24,046 nt of DNA from CAYJBH01 sp964371365 (lineage in GTDB: Bacteria > Bacillota > Clostridia > Oscillospirales > Ruminococcaceae): contig CAYJMO010000028.1 in the NCBI GenBank assembly GCA_964371365.1, positions 1 through 24,046 on the forward strand, written 5' to 3'. How positions within the stretch are numbered: the stretch's first letter is position 1; the number at the start of each line of letters is the position of its first letter. A program made the translations under genes and the position numbers. Positions 23,912 through 24,046 of the stretch are shown here, in pieces. Below the pieces are notes generated by a model. It was given only the letters and a program-made list of their open reading frames with translations, was not told where the DNA came from and did no database searches.

Positions 23912-24046
23912 TCATCTGCAGACTCAGCAACTACCTATAATAAACGTTGATATCAAGCCATTTTTCGCATGTTACATTTTAATTATTACCGAATTCCCAC
24001 GCAAAGTTCCCACATTTTTCCGATGGACTTTCGCGGAATATATAAC
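23912..24046. mobile_element. Probable end of an element inserted in the tRNA gene
   Basis: The sequence following the broken tRNA is AT-rich and not tRNA-like. It contains two TTCCCAC direct repeats (23994-24000 and 24007-24013), as expected of recombinase arm sites, though they could be chance. On the minus strand all three frames are open from the window edge to stops at 23972-23988, so the 3' end of an integrase gene entering from the right is possible but unproven. The call as a mobile element rests mainly on the position inside a tRNA anticodon loop. Confidence 0.35.

Noticed and set aside
1..24046. CRISPR arrays, rRNA genes, insertion sequences, toxin-antitoxin or defence systems
   Set aside because: No regularly spaced repeats, no rRNA sequence, no transposase and no recognisable defence or toxin domain were found apart from the possible element edge at the far right.

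Overview
The window looks like a piece of a Clostridia (Firmicutes) chromosome, probably an uncultured relative of the Oscillospiraceae/Ruminococcaceae, taken from a draft or metagenome assembly. The grounds are the gene content (Rex, Obg next to Mini-ribonuclease III, acetate kinase, GtrA and RDD membrane proteins, a sporulating-Firmicute style aromatic operon), strong AGGAGG-like ribosome sites, GTG and TTG starts, and a run of 10 N. The genus assignment is inference only.

Left half (1-13345, all minus strand, read right to left). A large GT-C-like membrane protein comes first. It is followed by a compact aromatic amino acid operon aroF-tyrA-pheA (DAHP synthase, prephenate dehydrogenase, chorismate mutase/prephenate dehydratase). 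A good promoter framed by a perfect 14-bp inverted repeat then starts a long envelope cluster: GT4 glycosyltransferase, SppA-type peptidase, RDD membrane protein, GtrA-HAD fusion, a 210-residue membrane-anchored protein, a LegC-type sugar aminotransferase, a CBS-nucleotidyltransferase and a 58-residue membrane miniprotein. These genes overlap or nearly touch. The theme is the making, membrane transfer and attachment of an amino- or nonulosonic-acid-type sugar. A cysteine-rich cytoplasmic protein of unknown function runs off the left edge.

Middle (13579-14868). A methyltransferase on the plus strand and an unrecognised coiled-coil-like 171-residue protein on the minus strand converge.

Right half (15001-23754, plus strand). 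A clear promoter drives a tightly packed run: ackA, aconitase (interrupted in the assembly by 10 N), NAD-type isocitrate dehydrogenase, rex, a DUF1015 gene, purine nucleoside phosphorylase, obg and mrnC. The first four join acetate/ATP metabolism, the oxidative arm of the TCA cycle to 2-oxoglutarate, and the NADH-sensing repressor Rex. The last ones are housekeeping.

Right edge (23755-24046). A promoter leads into what reads as the 5' half of a tRNA-Ser(CGA), which breaks off exactly after the anticodon loop and continues into unrelated sequence. This is the most interesting spot: a likely integration junction of a mobile element, or less likely an intron, whose body lies beyond the window.
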